Shown: positions 1 to 7,800 of the stretch, piece after piece | How positions within the stretch are numbered: position 1 is the first letter of the stretch | Layout: each line of letters opens with the position of its first letter | Source: JBJEQG01 sp051881635 | GTDB taxonomy: Bacteria > Bacillota > Clostridia > Oscillospirales > Acutalibacteraceae | Direction of reading: 5' to 3' | Assembly (NCBI GenBank): GCA_051881635.1 | Contig: JBJEQG010000024.1 | Location: 1-25,356, forward strand | DNA: 25,356 nucleotides | The notes under the pieces: generated by a model | What the model saw: the letters and a program-made list of their open reading frames with translations, nothing else | What the model was told of the DNA's origin: nothing | Databases searched by the model: none | Translations under genes and position numbers: made by a program

Positions 1-54
1 CAAATTTCTCACCTCCTTATCTGTAAAGACGACTTTTTTGGAGAAAGGTTACAG
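1..54 (-). promoter_or_regulatory. Leader and ribosome binding site of a gene starting beyond the left edge
   Basis: On the minus strand positions 19-11 read AAGGAGGTG, a near-perfect Shine-Dalgarno sequence, with about ten more bases before the window ends. The start codon should therefore lie at or just outside position 1. Within the leader TTACAG (49-54) and CTGTAA (21-26) are complementary. The intervening stretch is rich in CCTTTCTCC-like pyrimidines that could pair with the Shine-Dalgarno sequence. I read this as the 5' end of an unseen minus-strand gene downstream of the GTPase pair. Confidence 0.6.
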
Positions 55-85
55 CCTTCTGACAAAAATTTTTATAATTATAAAA

Positions 86-125
86 AAACAAAGGGAAAGC
101 CTTATAAAAGACTTTCCCTTTGTTT
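86..125 (-). terminator. Intrinsic terminator after the CxCC-less GTPase gene
   Basis: A 14-bp uninterrupted stem (86-99 with 112-125, loop 100-111) carries AAAGGG/CCCTTT in its core. On the minus strand it is followed by a long T-rich run (about 85-66). It begins 20 nt past the stop codon of the GTPase gene. A-rich sequence on the opposite side means it could also work in the other direction. Confidence 0.85.
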
Positions 126-144
126 ATTAAATCGGCATTGTCTG

Positions 145-1083
145 TCAGAATGACGCCACTTCTTCTTCGGGTTTGGAAGTCGGCACAACTGAAACAACCG
201 TAAACATCGGTCCGACTTCATTACCAAACATACTATGGCGTTTTGCCTTAACTTTGGCTGTCAGCATAACCCATTGTTTATTTTTGACTTGGTCACCAAA
301 ATTATCGCACAGGAAACCATAATATTTAATATCTGCCTCACAACAGGTCATACAGAAACGCCCTGCAATAAAATAGCCTTTCGGTAAACGGGCATTTTTA
401 GCAACCAATGCTCTGAATTTGACTGTCAAACCGTCATATTTTTCGGGCGTTTCCATAGCGTCAGCATAAAGCAACGCAAAATCCTCGTCCTTGACTTCAA
501 CAACAGGAGCTTTTAAATCAAAGGGCAATTCATCAACAATATCGTCATACTCTACTTCGCCGTCCTCATATTCATACAGAATATCAGCTTTACGGTTTGC
601 ACTGCGGACGATTGCGTGAAGTGCCTCTTTATCAACATCTTTCGGACAGCGATTAAACGCAACAACCTCTGTAACGGACAGCTTCTCATACATCAACTGA
701 CGCATATTGCTGTTAAACATATTAAAGGAACGGGCATCTGCCATCATCATGATTTGATAAACCTGCCAATTCTTCGGCAAAGCTGCACCCAAATCATTTA
801 TTGACCACATACCGTTATACTCAATCAATACACGCTCGGCTTTATACTTTTTCTGATTGTCCTCAAAAAATTTGGCTGTCATTTCAGACGAATCTTCAAT
901 CGTAACGATATGCACATTACCACCCTTAAACTTTGAGGTATCGAGTTCTTCCTCGCCCTCCTCACAAAGAACAATCAATGTGCTTTCACCTGTATGAAAG
1001 CGTGTATCCTCCATAGTTGTTTGGATAAATTTTGTCTTTCCGCTTTCCAGAAAGCCTAAAAACAAATAAACCGGAATTTCCAT
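145..1083 (-). CDS. CxCC-less G3E/CobW-like GTPase with YcgQ-like C-terminal domain
   Basis: The protein is a probable cytoplasmic metal-related P-loop GTPase of 312 residues. The N-terminus carries a G3E-type Walker A motif GFLESGKT (residues 10-17). A Walker B-like LIEYNG (86-91) takes the place of the family LIEPTG, and NRCPKD (144-149) sits where NKxD is expected. The CxCC zinc motif typical of G3E metallochaperones is absent. Residues about 217-305 form a second domain with RFCMTCC (242-248) and YGFLCD, which resembles the end of the YcgQ/TIGR03943 (DUF1980) proteins; this is recalled similarity, not a search result. The ATG at 1083 is preferred over an in-frame TTG at 1104 because GAGG lies 6 nt before it. 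The gene lies 42 nt after the His-rich GTPase gene and is probably co-transcribed with it. The metal and the partner are unknown. Confidence 0.8.
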   Translation of the reverse strand: MEIPVYLFLGFLESGKTKFIQTTMEDTRFHTGESTLIVLCEEGEEELDTSKFKGGNVHIVTIEDSSEMTAKFFEDNQKKYKAERVLIEYNGMWSINDLGAALPKNWQVYQIMMMADARSFNMFNSNMRQLMYEKLSVTEVVAFNRCPKDVDKEALHAIVRSANRKADILYEYEDGEVEYDDIVDELPFDLKAPVVEVKDEDFALLYADAMETPEKYDGLTVKFRALVAKNARLPKGYFIAGRFCMTCCEADIKYYGFLCDNFGDQVKNKQWVMLTAKVKAKRHSMFGNEVGPMFTVVSVVPTSKPEEEVASF

Positions 1084-1125
1084 TTTCAACCTCTCAGTCT
1101 GCAAAAATATTGCGGCGGATTTTAA

Positions 1126-2319
1126 TTACAGAGAGAAAAGCTCTGCCAAAGCGGTTTCGTTCAAATTTGCACCGATAACACACAGTCTGCCTGTATAATC
1201 GGCTGAACCGTTACGAACATTAGATTCGCTCGGAACATAATCGAAATGAATCCACTCTGTGCCGTCCGCAGGAGCAACAATACCCTTTGCACGCAAAATC
1301 GTACCGTATTTTTCTTCATCAGACAAAGCAGACAGAATTTTTTCGATTTCCTCTTTGGTGTACTTTTTGATTGTTTCCTTACCCCAACTTGTAAATACAT
1401 CATCGGCGTGGTGATGGTGATGACCATGACAGCATTCGCCATGCTCATGATGATGTTCATCATGGTCATGATGACAATGCTCATGTTCGTGTTCGTCATG
1501 GTCATGATGACAATGCTCGTGTTCGTGTTCGTCATGGTCATGATGACAATGCTCGTGTTCGTGTTCGTCATGGTCATGATGACAATGTTCGTGTTTATGT
1601 TCATCATGGTCATGGTGACAATGTTCGTGTTCATGTTCATCATGGTCATGGTGATGATGTTCGTGTTCTTCCTCATCATGCTCATGCTGTTCAACAGCCT
1701 CACGCATCAATTCCTCTGTAAGAGAATTATCGCCTTCGATTGCAGACAAAATCTGCTGACCTGTCAGCAAATCCCATGGTGTTGTTACAATCGCCGCCTT
1801 AGCGTTATGCTCCCTCAAAAGAGCCACTGCCGCCTGCATTTTTTCATCTGTGGTGTTCTGTGTTCTGCTCAAAATAATTGTGCTTGCATATTCAATTTGG
1901 TTGTTATAAAACTCACCAAAGTTTTTCATATACATCTTGCACTTGCTGACATCGGCAACTGTTACAAAGCCGTTTAATTTGACATTCTCGTCAACAACAC
2001 CTTCAACAGCACGAATAACATCGGAAAGTTTACCTACACCTGTCGGCTCAATCAAAATGCGGTCAGGGTGATACTGCTCCAAAACCTGTTTCAAAGCCTC
2101 TCGAAAATCACCAACCAACGAACAGCAAATACAACCTGAGTTCATCTCATTGATTTGGATACCCGCTTCTTTGAGGAAACCGCCGTCAATGCCGATTTCA
2201 CCAAACTCGTTTTCAATTAGGGCAATCTTTTCATTACCGTAAGCCTCTTTAATAAGTTTCTTTATCAATGTTGTTTTTCCCGCACCGAGAAAGCCGGAAA
2301 AAATATCAATCTTTGTCAT
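1126..2319 (-). CDS. His-rich CobW/G3E family GTPase (COG0523), putative metallochaperone
   Basis: This 397-residue protein belongs to the G3E GTPase family (CobW/YciC/ZigA/YeiR), whose members hydrolyse GTP while delivering or buffering Zn, Co or Ni. Visible motifs are Walker A GFLGAGKT (9-16), the metal site GCICC (62-66), LIEPTG (89-94) and a C-terminal CobW_C-like region (about 310-397). Between the two domains lies a stretch (about 212-304) with 48 His residues, plus Asp, Glu and Cys, made of 12-residue repeats. It probably stores or captures metal. The ATG at 2319 is chosen over an upstream ATG at 2412. AAGGA lies about 11 nt before it, the family begins at this point, and the extra 31 codons would run through the promoter. 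The usual NKxD is replaced by SRTQ. The metal cannot be told from sequence. Confidence 0.92.
   Translation of the reverse strand: MTKIDIFSGFLGAGKTTLIKKLIKEAYGNEKIALIENEFGEIGIDGGFLKEAGIQINEMNSGCICCSLVGDFREALKQVLEQYHPDRILIEPTGVGKLSDVIRAVEGVVDENVKLNGFVTVADVSKCKMYMKNFGEFYNNQIEYASTIILSRTQNTTDEKMQAAVALLREHNAKAAIVTTPWDLLTGQQILSAIEGDNSLTEELMREAVEQHEHDEEEHEHHHHDHDEHEHEHCHHDHDEHKHEHCHHDHDEHEHEHCHHDHDEHEHEHCHHDHDEHEHEHCHHDHDEHHHEHGECCHGHHHHHADDVFTSWGKETIKKYTKEEIEKILSALSDEEKYGTILRAKGIVAPADGTEWIHFDYVPSESNVRNGSADYTGRLCVIGANLNETALAELFSL
1459..1674. repeat. Six tandem 36-bp repeats encoding His-rich 12-residue units
   Basis: Six consecutive 36-bp units fill this interval. The units at 1495-1530 and 1531-1566 are identical, and the outer ones differ by a few substitutions. 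Each encodes a 12-residue unit of the type CHHDHDEHEHEH in the GTPase gene. Identity at the DNA level, not only in protein, points to recent expansion by slippage or unequal recombination. Copy number is likely to vary between strains. Confidence 0.95.
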
Positions 2320-2387
2320 TGTACATTCATTCCTTTTTATAAAAATAGTTTTTATTTGCCTAACTTTTATTATAACACATTTGTCAA
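2318..2387 (-). promoter_or_regulatory. Promoter/leader of the His-rich GTPase gene (duplicated copy 1)
   Basis: Read on minus, this stretch holds an extended -10 TGTTATAAT (-10 hexamer 2374-2369), a roughly 40-nt AT-rich leader and the ribosome site AAGGA. No well-placed -35 is seen; TTGACA lies only 7 bp upstream of the -10. The 70 bp match 2973-3042 at 65 positions, and all five differences are transitions. The shared block may hold an operator, but I recognise no known box such as Zur or Fur. Confidence 0.6.
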
Positions 2388-2420
2388 GAGGGTATAAGAC
2401 CAATTTAAGCATAAATTTTA

Positions 2421-2969
2421 TCAGGTGATATTATAATGAAATTTATTGTTTACTATCAGTTCGTCTAATGTTACAGGCATATAGTTATTGATCATACAAC
2501 CAGCATTATATGCCTTTTTCGTACGCATAAATTGGTATGACTCTCCTCTATCACTATGAATATGTCCGTAAACATGTAAATCACCTTTGTAAAAGCCATT
2601 CCATTCGGCTATCGGAAAATGACACAGACAGATTTGATAGTTTTGTCGGTTCATTTCATCGGTTACATAAAGTATTTGGTCAACACTGACGAAAAAGGAA
2701 AGTGCCGTTGGATTTTGAACAAGGCGATTATCATGATTACCAACTATTAGGTGCTTTTTCCCTTTCAACCTTGTTAAATACCATTCCGTTGGTTTCTCAT
2801 TTTTATAAGCAAAGTCACCAACAACATAAATATCATCTTTTTCAGTAACACGAGCGTTCCAATTTTTTATCAATACTCTATCCATTTCCGCAATATCCCG
2901 AAAAGGTCTATGGTCAAAATTTAAAACGGAATTATGCCCAAAATGGGTATCAGCTATGTAAAAATTCAT
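2421..2969 (-). CDS. Calcineurin-like metallophosphoesterase
   Basis: This is a soluble 182-residue phosphoesterase of the calcineurin-like superfamily, probably with a two-metal centre. The full metal-ligand set is visible: DTHFGH near the N-terminus, GDFAY, GNHD, CHFP and GHIHS in order. The natural substrate is unknown; relatives of this small type include YfcE-like and COG4186 phosphoesterases. The ATG at 2969 gives the usual family N-terminus. An in-frame ATG at 2981 would add four residues but sits only about 3 nt from the GGAG, so I prefer 2969 without certainty. The gene is monocistronic or reads into the GTPase pair; no terminator is seen in the gap. Its promoter is nearly identical to that of the GTPase gene, suggesting shared control. 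Confidence 0.85.
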   Translation of the reverse strand: MNFYIADTHFGHNSVLNFDHRPFRDIAEMDRVLIKNWNARVTEKDDIYVVGDFAYKNEKPTEWYLTRLKGKKHLIVGNHDNRLVQNPTALSFFVSVDQILYVTDEMNRQNYQICLCHFPIAEWNGFYKGDLHVYGHIHSDRGESYQFMRTKKAYNAGCMINNYMPVTLDELIVNNKFHYNIT

Positions 2970-2972
2970 GAT

Positions 2973-3042
2973 ATTGTACATTCACTCCTTTTTATAAAAA
3001 TAGTTTTCATTTGTCTGACTTTTATTATAACACATTTATCAA
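2973..3042 (-). promoter_or_regulatory. Promoter/leader of the metallophosphoesterase gene (duplicated copy 2)
   Basis: The same 70-bp block as at 2318-2387 is present here, with 65 of 70 identical. It contains the extended -10 TGTTATAAT (hexamer 3029-3024 on minus) and AAGGAG just before the start codon. Copy 1 has TTGACA upstream of the -10, whereas this copy has TTGATA. Sequence upstream of 3042 no longer matches copy 1, so the duplicated unit ends sharply there. Confidence 0.6.
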
Positions 3043-3082
3043 AATTACAAAAATACACACATGGAATAGAAAAACCGTTTCG

Positions 3083-3111
3083 TTGACAATAAAATATAAA
3101 TATGTTAGGAT
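3083..3111 (+). promoter_or_regulatory. Sigma-A-type promoter of the SipW-like gene
   Basis: TTGACA (3083-3088) and TAGGAT (3106-3111) are separated by 17 bp. They lie 38 nt before the start codon, on the strand of the signal peptidase gene, divergent from the phosphoesterase promoter. Confidence 0.65.
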
Positions 3112-3149
3112 TATGATAGATTATTAAAACTTCAAGGAACACGATTGAT

Positions 3150-3680
3150 ATGTTCAAAAAGATTTTTAAAATTATATTCCGTTGTATTGGTATTTTGATT
3201 GCCGCTCTGATTATGGTCTATTGTGTAATTGTTTTGAACGCTCGATATATTCTGCATGAAGCATTACCGATGATTGGCGGTATCGGTAATGCTATTGTTC
3301 GTTCAGGCAGTATGGAACCTGAAATTTCGGTTAATGATTTGTTGATTATACAAAAAAGCGACACTTATACAGTCGGTGATGTGGTTACCTATCTTAGCAA
3401 AAATGGCTCTCTTGTTACACACCGTATCATTGCGATTGACGGAAAAAATGTGACTACACAGGGCGATGCCAATAATGTGGCTGACCCCGCTTTTGATGTC
3501 GATTGTATTAAAGGAAAGGTTATCGCTGTCATTCCAAAAGTTGGATTTGTTTTGTCAATACTTCAAAATCCACTATTTATATTAGCTGTTATTATCACAC
3601 TTCTTCTGTCGGGATTTTTCTACCGCATTGCAACACGCAAATCAAAATCGTCCTCTCTCGATGACACACATAAAAACTGA
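3150..3680 (+). CDS. sipW: SipW-like (ER/archaeal-type) signal peptidase I
   Basis: This 176-residue membrane protease should cleave signal peptides of a limited set of exported proteins. An N-terminal membrane segment (about 10-30) leads into RSGSMEP with the catalytic Ser54. VTHRI follows with His91 in the place of the bacterial Lys base, then QGDAN with Asp106. The Ser/His arrangement is the signature of the ER/archaeal class (SipW in Bacillus, TIGR02228). A second membrane segment spans about 142-160 and the tail is basic. AAGGA lies 11 nt before the ATG. In Bacillus, SipW processes TasA and TapA matrix proteins, but no such substrate gene is next to this one. Assignment to the family is firm; the gene symbol is by similarity only. 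Confidence 0.9.
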   Translation: MFKKIFKIIFRCIGILIAALIMVYCVIVLNARYILHEALPMIGGIGNAIVRSGSMEPEISVNDLLIIQKSDTYTVGDVVTYLSKNGSLVTHRIIAIDGKNVTTQGDANNVADPAFDVDCIKGKVIAVIPKVGFVLSILQNPLFILAVIITLLLSGFFYRIATRKSKSSSLDDTHKN

Positions 3681-3691
3681 ATTGCAAACAC

Positions 3692-3727
3692 AAAAGGCTT
3701 GAAAAGGTATTCTTTTCAAGCCTTTTT
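3692..3727. terminator. Bidirectional intrinsic terminator between convergent genes
   Basis: A perfect 14-bp stem, AAAAGGCTTGAAAA (3692-3705) with its complement at 3713-3726 and a 7-nt loop. There are T runs on plus and A runs (T on minus) on the other side. It lies 11 nt past the sipW stop and 1 nt from the ATP-grasp stop, so it can end both transcripts. Confidence 0.9.
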
Positions 3728-3728
3728 A

Positions 3729-4736
3729 CTATATGTCATTACAAGATATTGCCGCCTCGATAATGTCAAAAGTGCCAATATGTTCTTTTGGGAGCTGATA
3801 AAGGTCATTGCCAGGATACTCATTTGCCTCAATAACTGCAACACCCTTTTTTGTCAGGCACAAGTCCCACCCAACATAACGCATTTGGGGAACAACCAAT
3901 GCTAACTTTTTTGCGGTTTCGATAATCTCATTCCAGCGTTTAAATGTATAACCGTATAATGGGAACTGCGTTTCGGGGTGTTTTTCATAATAGTTACTCC
4001 GTTTGTCACGAAACAAATGCTCTAACTTTCCCGTTTTCGTATTTATAGGAGCGGCAATACCACCATGATTGAAATTATCAACAACATTTCCGTTATTTCC
4101 GACACGCAAATATGAACCGACAATACTTACTTTACCGCTGTCCGAAATGACAGTGACAATCCGAAAGGTATTGACAGCATACGGATATATTGCTTTCATT
4201 TCATCAGCCTGCTCAATAACTTCCTCAACAAGCGGGCGTTTTGTTTCTATCAGATAATCATATAGTTTTTGGGCTGTTTCATACTTTGACGGCTCAATAA
4301 CTTCTATGCCCTGTCCGCAACATGAGTCCACCGGCTTGACAATGATTCTGTCCTTATCGGCAAGAAATTCCTTAAAATCGTCAACACTGCTTTCGGAAAG
4401 GTTAATCCATGACCGCCCCAAAAATGCATGAAAGCGTTGGTTAAAAAGAATTTTTTCATGAAACAGTTTCGCATACTCTTTGGGATTCAGTTTGGCAACA
4501 AGTTCATTATTTTTACCCGATGTCAAAATAATACTGCGTTCCTCGTCTGTTAAATCGTACATATTAAACATTCGATAATCCATATAACCTGCACAATAAT
4601 TTTTGGCACAGTTTGCTATATCTTTCAAAAGAAAAAAACGGCTCTTTTTCGTTTTTGCGTGAAGTTCATTTATCACGCAAAAAAAATTCCTTATATTCAT
4701 TCCCCAAACTCTTTTTAAAATATATCCTACTCCCAT
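3729..4736 (-). CDS. ATP-grasp family ligase (sugar-transfer-associated type)
   Basis: This 335-residue cytoplasmic enzyme has the ATP-grasp fold, which activates a carboxylate with ATP and joins it to an amine or thiol. Recognisable pieces are the nucleotide-binding IIVKPVDSCCGQGIEV (about 130-146), LVEEVIEQ (about 169-176) in the adenine hinge, NTFRIVTV, and metal ligands in VGWDLCLTKKGVAVIEANEYPGN near the C-terminus. The overall look matches the ATPgrasp_ST / alpha-L-glutamate ligase-related group, often found near polysaccharide genes; none is present here. The substrate is unknown. The start at 4736 has only a weak GGGGAAG upstream. An internal ATG 12 codons later, after TTTGGGGA, is a possible alternative. 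It is convergent with sipW. Confidence 0.8.
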   Translation of the reverse strand: MGVGYILKRVWGMNIRNFFCVINELHAKTKKSRFFLLKDIANCAKNYCAGYMDYRMFNMYDLTDEERSIILTSGKNNELVAKLNPKEYAKLFHEKILFNQRFHAFLGRSWINLSESSVDDFKEFLADKDRIIVKPVDSCCGQGIEVIEPSKYETAQKLYDYLIETKRPLVEEVIEQADEMKAIYPYAVNTFRIVTVISDSGKVSIVGSYLRVGNNGNVVDNFNHGGIAAPINTKTGKLEHLFRDKRSNYYEKHPETQFPLYGYTFKRWNEIIETAKKLALVVPQMRYVGWDLCLTKKGVAVIEANEYPGNDLYQLPKEHIGTFDIIEAAISCNDI

Positions 4737-4859
4737 ACAACATTCTTCCCCACTTAATAAAGTTCCTAACCTTTATTATACTTGATAAAGATTTATATTA
4801 TCTTTAAAAATATAAAATACCGTAATTTTATTTTATATAAAGCATGTTGGATTACTATT

Positions 4860-7800
4860 TTACATAAAAGTCAACTGACTGCTCTCGGGCAATTTTGACA
4901 ACGCTCCCGTTGTTTTGAGCGTTTCAATAATACCTTTGCCAACCTTTGCACGCTGTTGGAAATCTTCAACGGACATAAACTCACCGTCTGCACGAGCATC
5001 TGCCAAACTTTGTGCTGCCGCCTCGCCGATACCGCCCAATGCCGAAAACGGCAAGCGAATTTTTCCGTCTTCAACAAGAAATTTTTTCGCATCGGATTTA
5101 TAAATATCAATCGGCAAAACTTCAATGCCTCTTGCCATCATTTCATTGACAATCTGCAAGGTTGCCATTATGGATTGGTCTTTGGCGGTTGCTTCCTTGC
5201 CTTTCAGTTTAATATCTAACATCTTTCGTTTAACAGCATCCCGTCCCTGTGCGACAATCGCACCGTCCAAATCCTCACTGCGGACAGTGAAATAAGCGGC
5301 ATAATACTCAACCGGTTTATGCACCTTATACCAACCCAAACGCAAGGTTGAAATCATATATGCCGCCGCATGGGCTTTCGGGAACATATACTTAATCTTC
5401 ATACAGGAGTCAATATACCATTGTGGTACATCATGGTCTTTCATTGCTTGGATATGTTCGGGTGTTAAAAGCTTTTTCGCCTTGCCCTTACGAACAATTT
5501 CCATAATCTTAAACGCCATACCAGGCTCTAACCCTTTATGCATAAGATAAACCATAATACTGTCACGAGTACCGATAACTTCGGAAATCGTACAAGTACC
5601 GTTGGCAATCAATTCGGCGGCATTTCCCAGCCATACATCTGTACCATGTGATAAACCTGAAATTTGGAGCAAGTCGGAAAAAGTCTGCGGATTTGTTTCG
5701 ACAAGCATTTGACGGACAAAACTTGTACCAACTTCGGGAAGTGAAAAAGTCCCCGTTTCCGAATCAATATCCTCAGGCTCAACATTCAATGCCTTTGTGG
5801 AAGTAAACAAAGAAATAACATCTCTGTCACTCATGGAAACCTCCATAACGGGGATTCCCGTATATTCTTCCAAATACTTATAAATAGTCGGTACATCGTG
5901 TCCCAGCTCGTCCAATTTACAAATCGTATCGTGAATTGAATGGAAGTCGAAATGGGTTGTAATACTGTCGGATTTGGTATCGTTAGCAGGGTGCTGTACG
6001 GGGCAAAAATCGTAAACATCATTACTTCTTGGCACAACAACCATTCCACCGGGATGCTGACCCGTTGTTCGGCGGATTCCCGTACAACCTGCCGCCAAAC
6101 GCATTTCTTCCGCACGATGCATAGTTATGCCCTTGCTTTCGGCATATTTCTTAACAAAGCCAATCGCCGTCTTTTCGGCAATCGTGGCAATCGTACCCGC
6201 TTTAAACACATTCTCTTTGCCAAACAATTCTTCCGTATAACGGTGAGAAATGGTTTGATATTCGCCGGAAAAGTTTAAGTCAATATCGGGAGTTTTATCT
6301 CCGTTAAAGCCTAAGAAAGTTTCAAACGGAATATCGTGTCCGTCCTGCAAATATTTTGTGCCGCACTTCGGACAAATTTTCTCGGGCAAGTCAAAACCTG
6401 AACCAACACTTCCGTCCGTAAAAAATTCGCTGTTTTGGCACTTCGGACAGTAATAATGCGGACAAAGCGGATTAACCTCAGAAATACCCGACATATTGGC
6501 AACAAAAGATGAACCAACTGAACCACGAGAACCAACCAAATAACCATACTTTTCCGAATTTGCAACCAATTTCTGGGCGGTCATGTACAAAACGGAAAAA
6601 CCATTTTTTATAATGGAGTTCAGTTCTTTTTCAATACGCTCCTGTACAATCTGCGGCAATGGGTCACCATATTGTTTTTTGGCTCTCTGCCATGTAATGG
6701 TTGTTAATTCTTCTTCCGCACCTTCGATAAACGGCGGAAAATTTCCTTTGGGTACGGGGCGTATTCTCTCGATACGGTCGGCAATACGGTTTGTATTTGT
6801 GACAACAACTTCGTATGCCTTTTCTTCGCCCAAATATTCAAACTCTTTGAGCATTTCCGCTGTTGTTCTGAAATAAAGCGGTGCTTGCTGGTCGGCATCG
6901 TTAAAACCTTGCCCCGCCATGAGGATTTTACGGTACTCGCTGTTATGGGGGTCCAAAAAATGAACATCACAGGTTGCAACGACAGGGATATTTAATTCCT
7001 CGCCCAACTTAACAACTGTACGGTTAAAGTCTTGAAGTTGTTCGACAGAAGATGCCATACCCTCTCGCAGCATATAGGCATTATTGCCAATCGGCTGAAT
7101 TTCAAGATAATCATAGAAAGAGGCAATCTTTTTCAGTTCCTCCCACGGTTTATTATTGACAATCGCACGGAACAGTTCGCCTGCCTCACACGCACTGCCA
7201 ATAATCAAGCCATTCCGAAATTTGACAAGTTCAGATTTCGGAATGAGCGGTTTTTTATAGAAGTAATCCAAATGGCTTTTGGAAATCAATTTATAGAGAT
7301 TTTTCAGTCCCAACTGATTGCGTACCAAAATAATTTGGTGGTAATATTTATAACTTTTGATATCGGCTTTCGGAAAAGCCGTATTGATTTGGGCAACATT
7401 CGCAACACCGTATTCCTCAGAAAGTTTTGTCAGCATGACCTGAAAAATTTTCGTCAACATCATTGCATCATCTGTGGCACGGTGATGGTTAAAATCTCCT
7501 AATTTTAAATGCTTGGCAACAACATCTAATTTATGCTTTGACAAAGACGGAAACATTGCCCGAGAAATAGCCAAAGTATCAACTGCTGTCAGTGTATATG
7601 ATAAATGGTGACGCATTGCCGCTGCACGGATAAAACTTGTATCAAAGGACGCATTATGTGCAACAACAACCGCATTTTCTCCACAAAATTCCAAAAATGC
7701 CGCAACTGCCGTTTCTTCTTTTGGAGCGTCAGCAACCATGCTGTCGTCAATCCCAGTAATCTGTGTGATTTTTTCGGGAATTGGTTTTTCGGGATTGACA

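Noticed and set aside
1459..1674. 36-bp direct repeats as a CRISPR array
   Set aside because: The units are strictly tandem with no spacers, in frame within a coding region, and encode a His-rich linker. No cas gene is present.
1246..1977. Long plus-strand open frame opposite the His-rich GTPase gene
   Set aside because: It is the complement of the His codon repeats (giving Met/Val/Phe-rich sequence), has no ribosome site and no family likeness. It is a shadow of the real gene.
2375..2387. TTGACA as the -35 box for the GTPase promoter
   Set aside because: It lies only 7 bp from the -10 TATAAT, too close for sigma-A. No good -10 lies 16-18 bp downstream of it. An extended -10 is the better reading.
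2320..2412. 31-codon N-terminal extension of the His-rich GTPase
   Set aside because: The extension covers the -10 element and the ribosome site, and a matching string also appears in the duplicated promoter at 2973-3042. It is untranslated leader.
2966..3157. 63-codon minus-strand frame before the phosphoesterase
   Set aside because: It consists of the duplicated promoter and the divergent sipW promoter region, and has no ribosome site of its own.
4737..4859. Promoter of the ATP-grasp gene
   Set aside because: A TATAAT-like hexamer is present on minus, but I could not find a convincing -35 at the right distance in this AT-rich gap.
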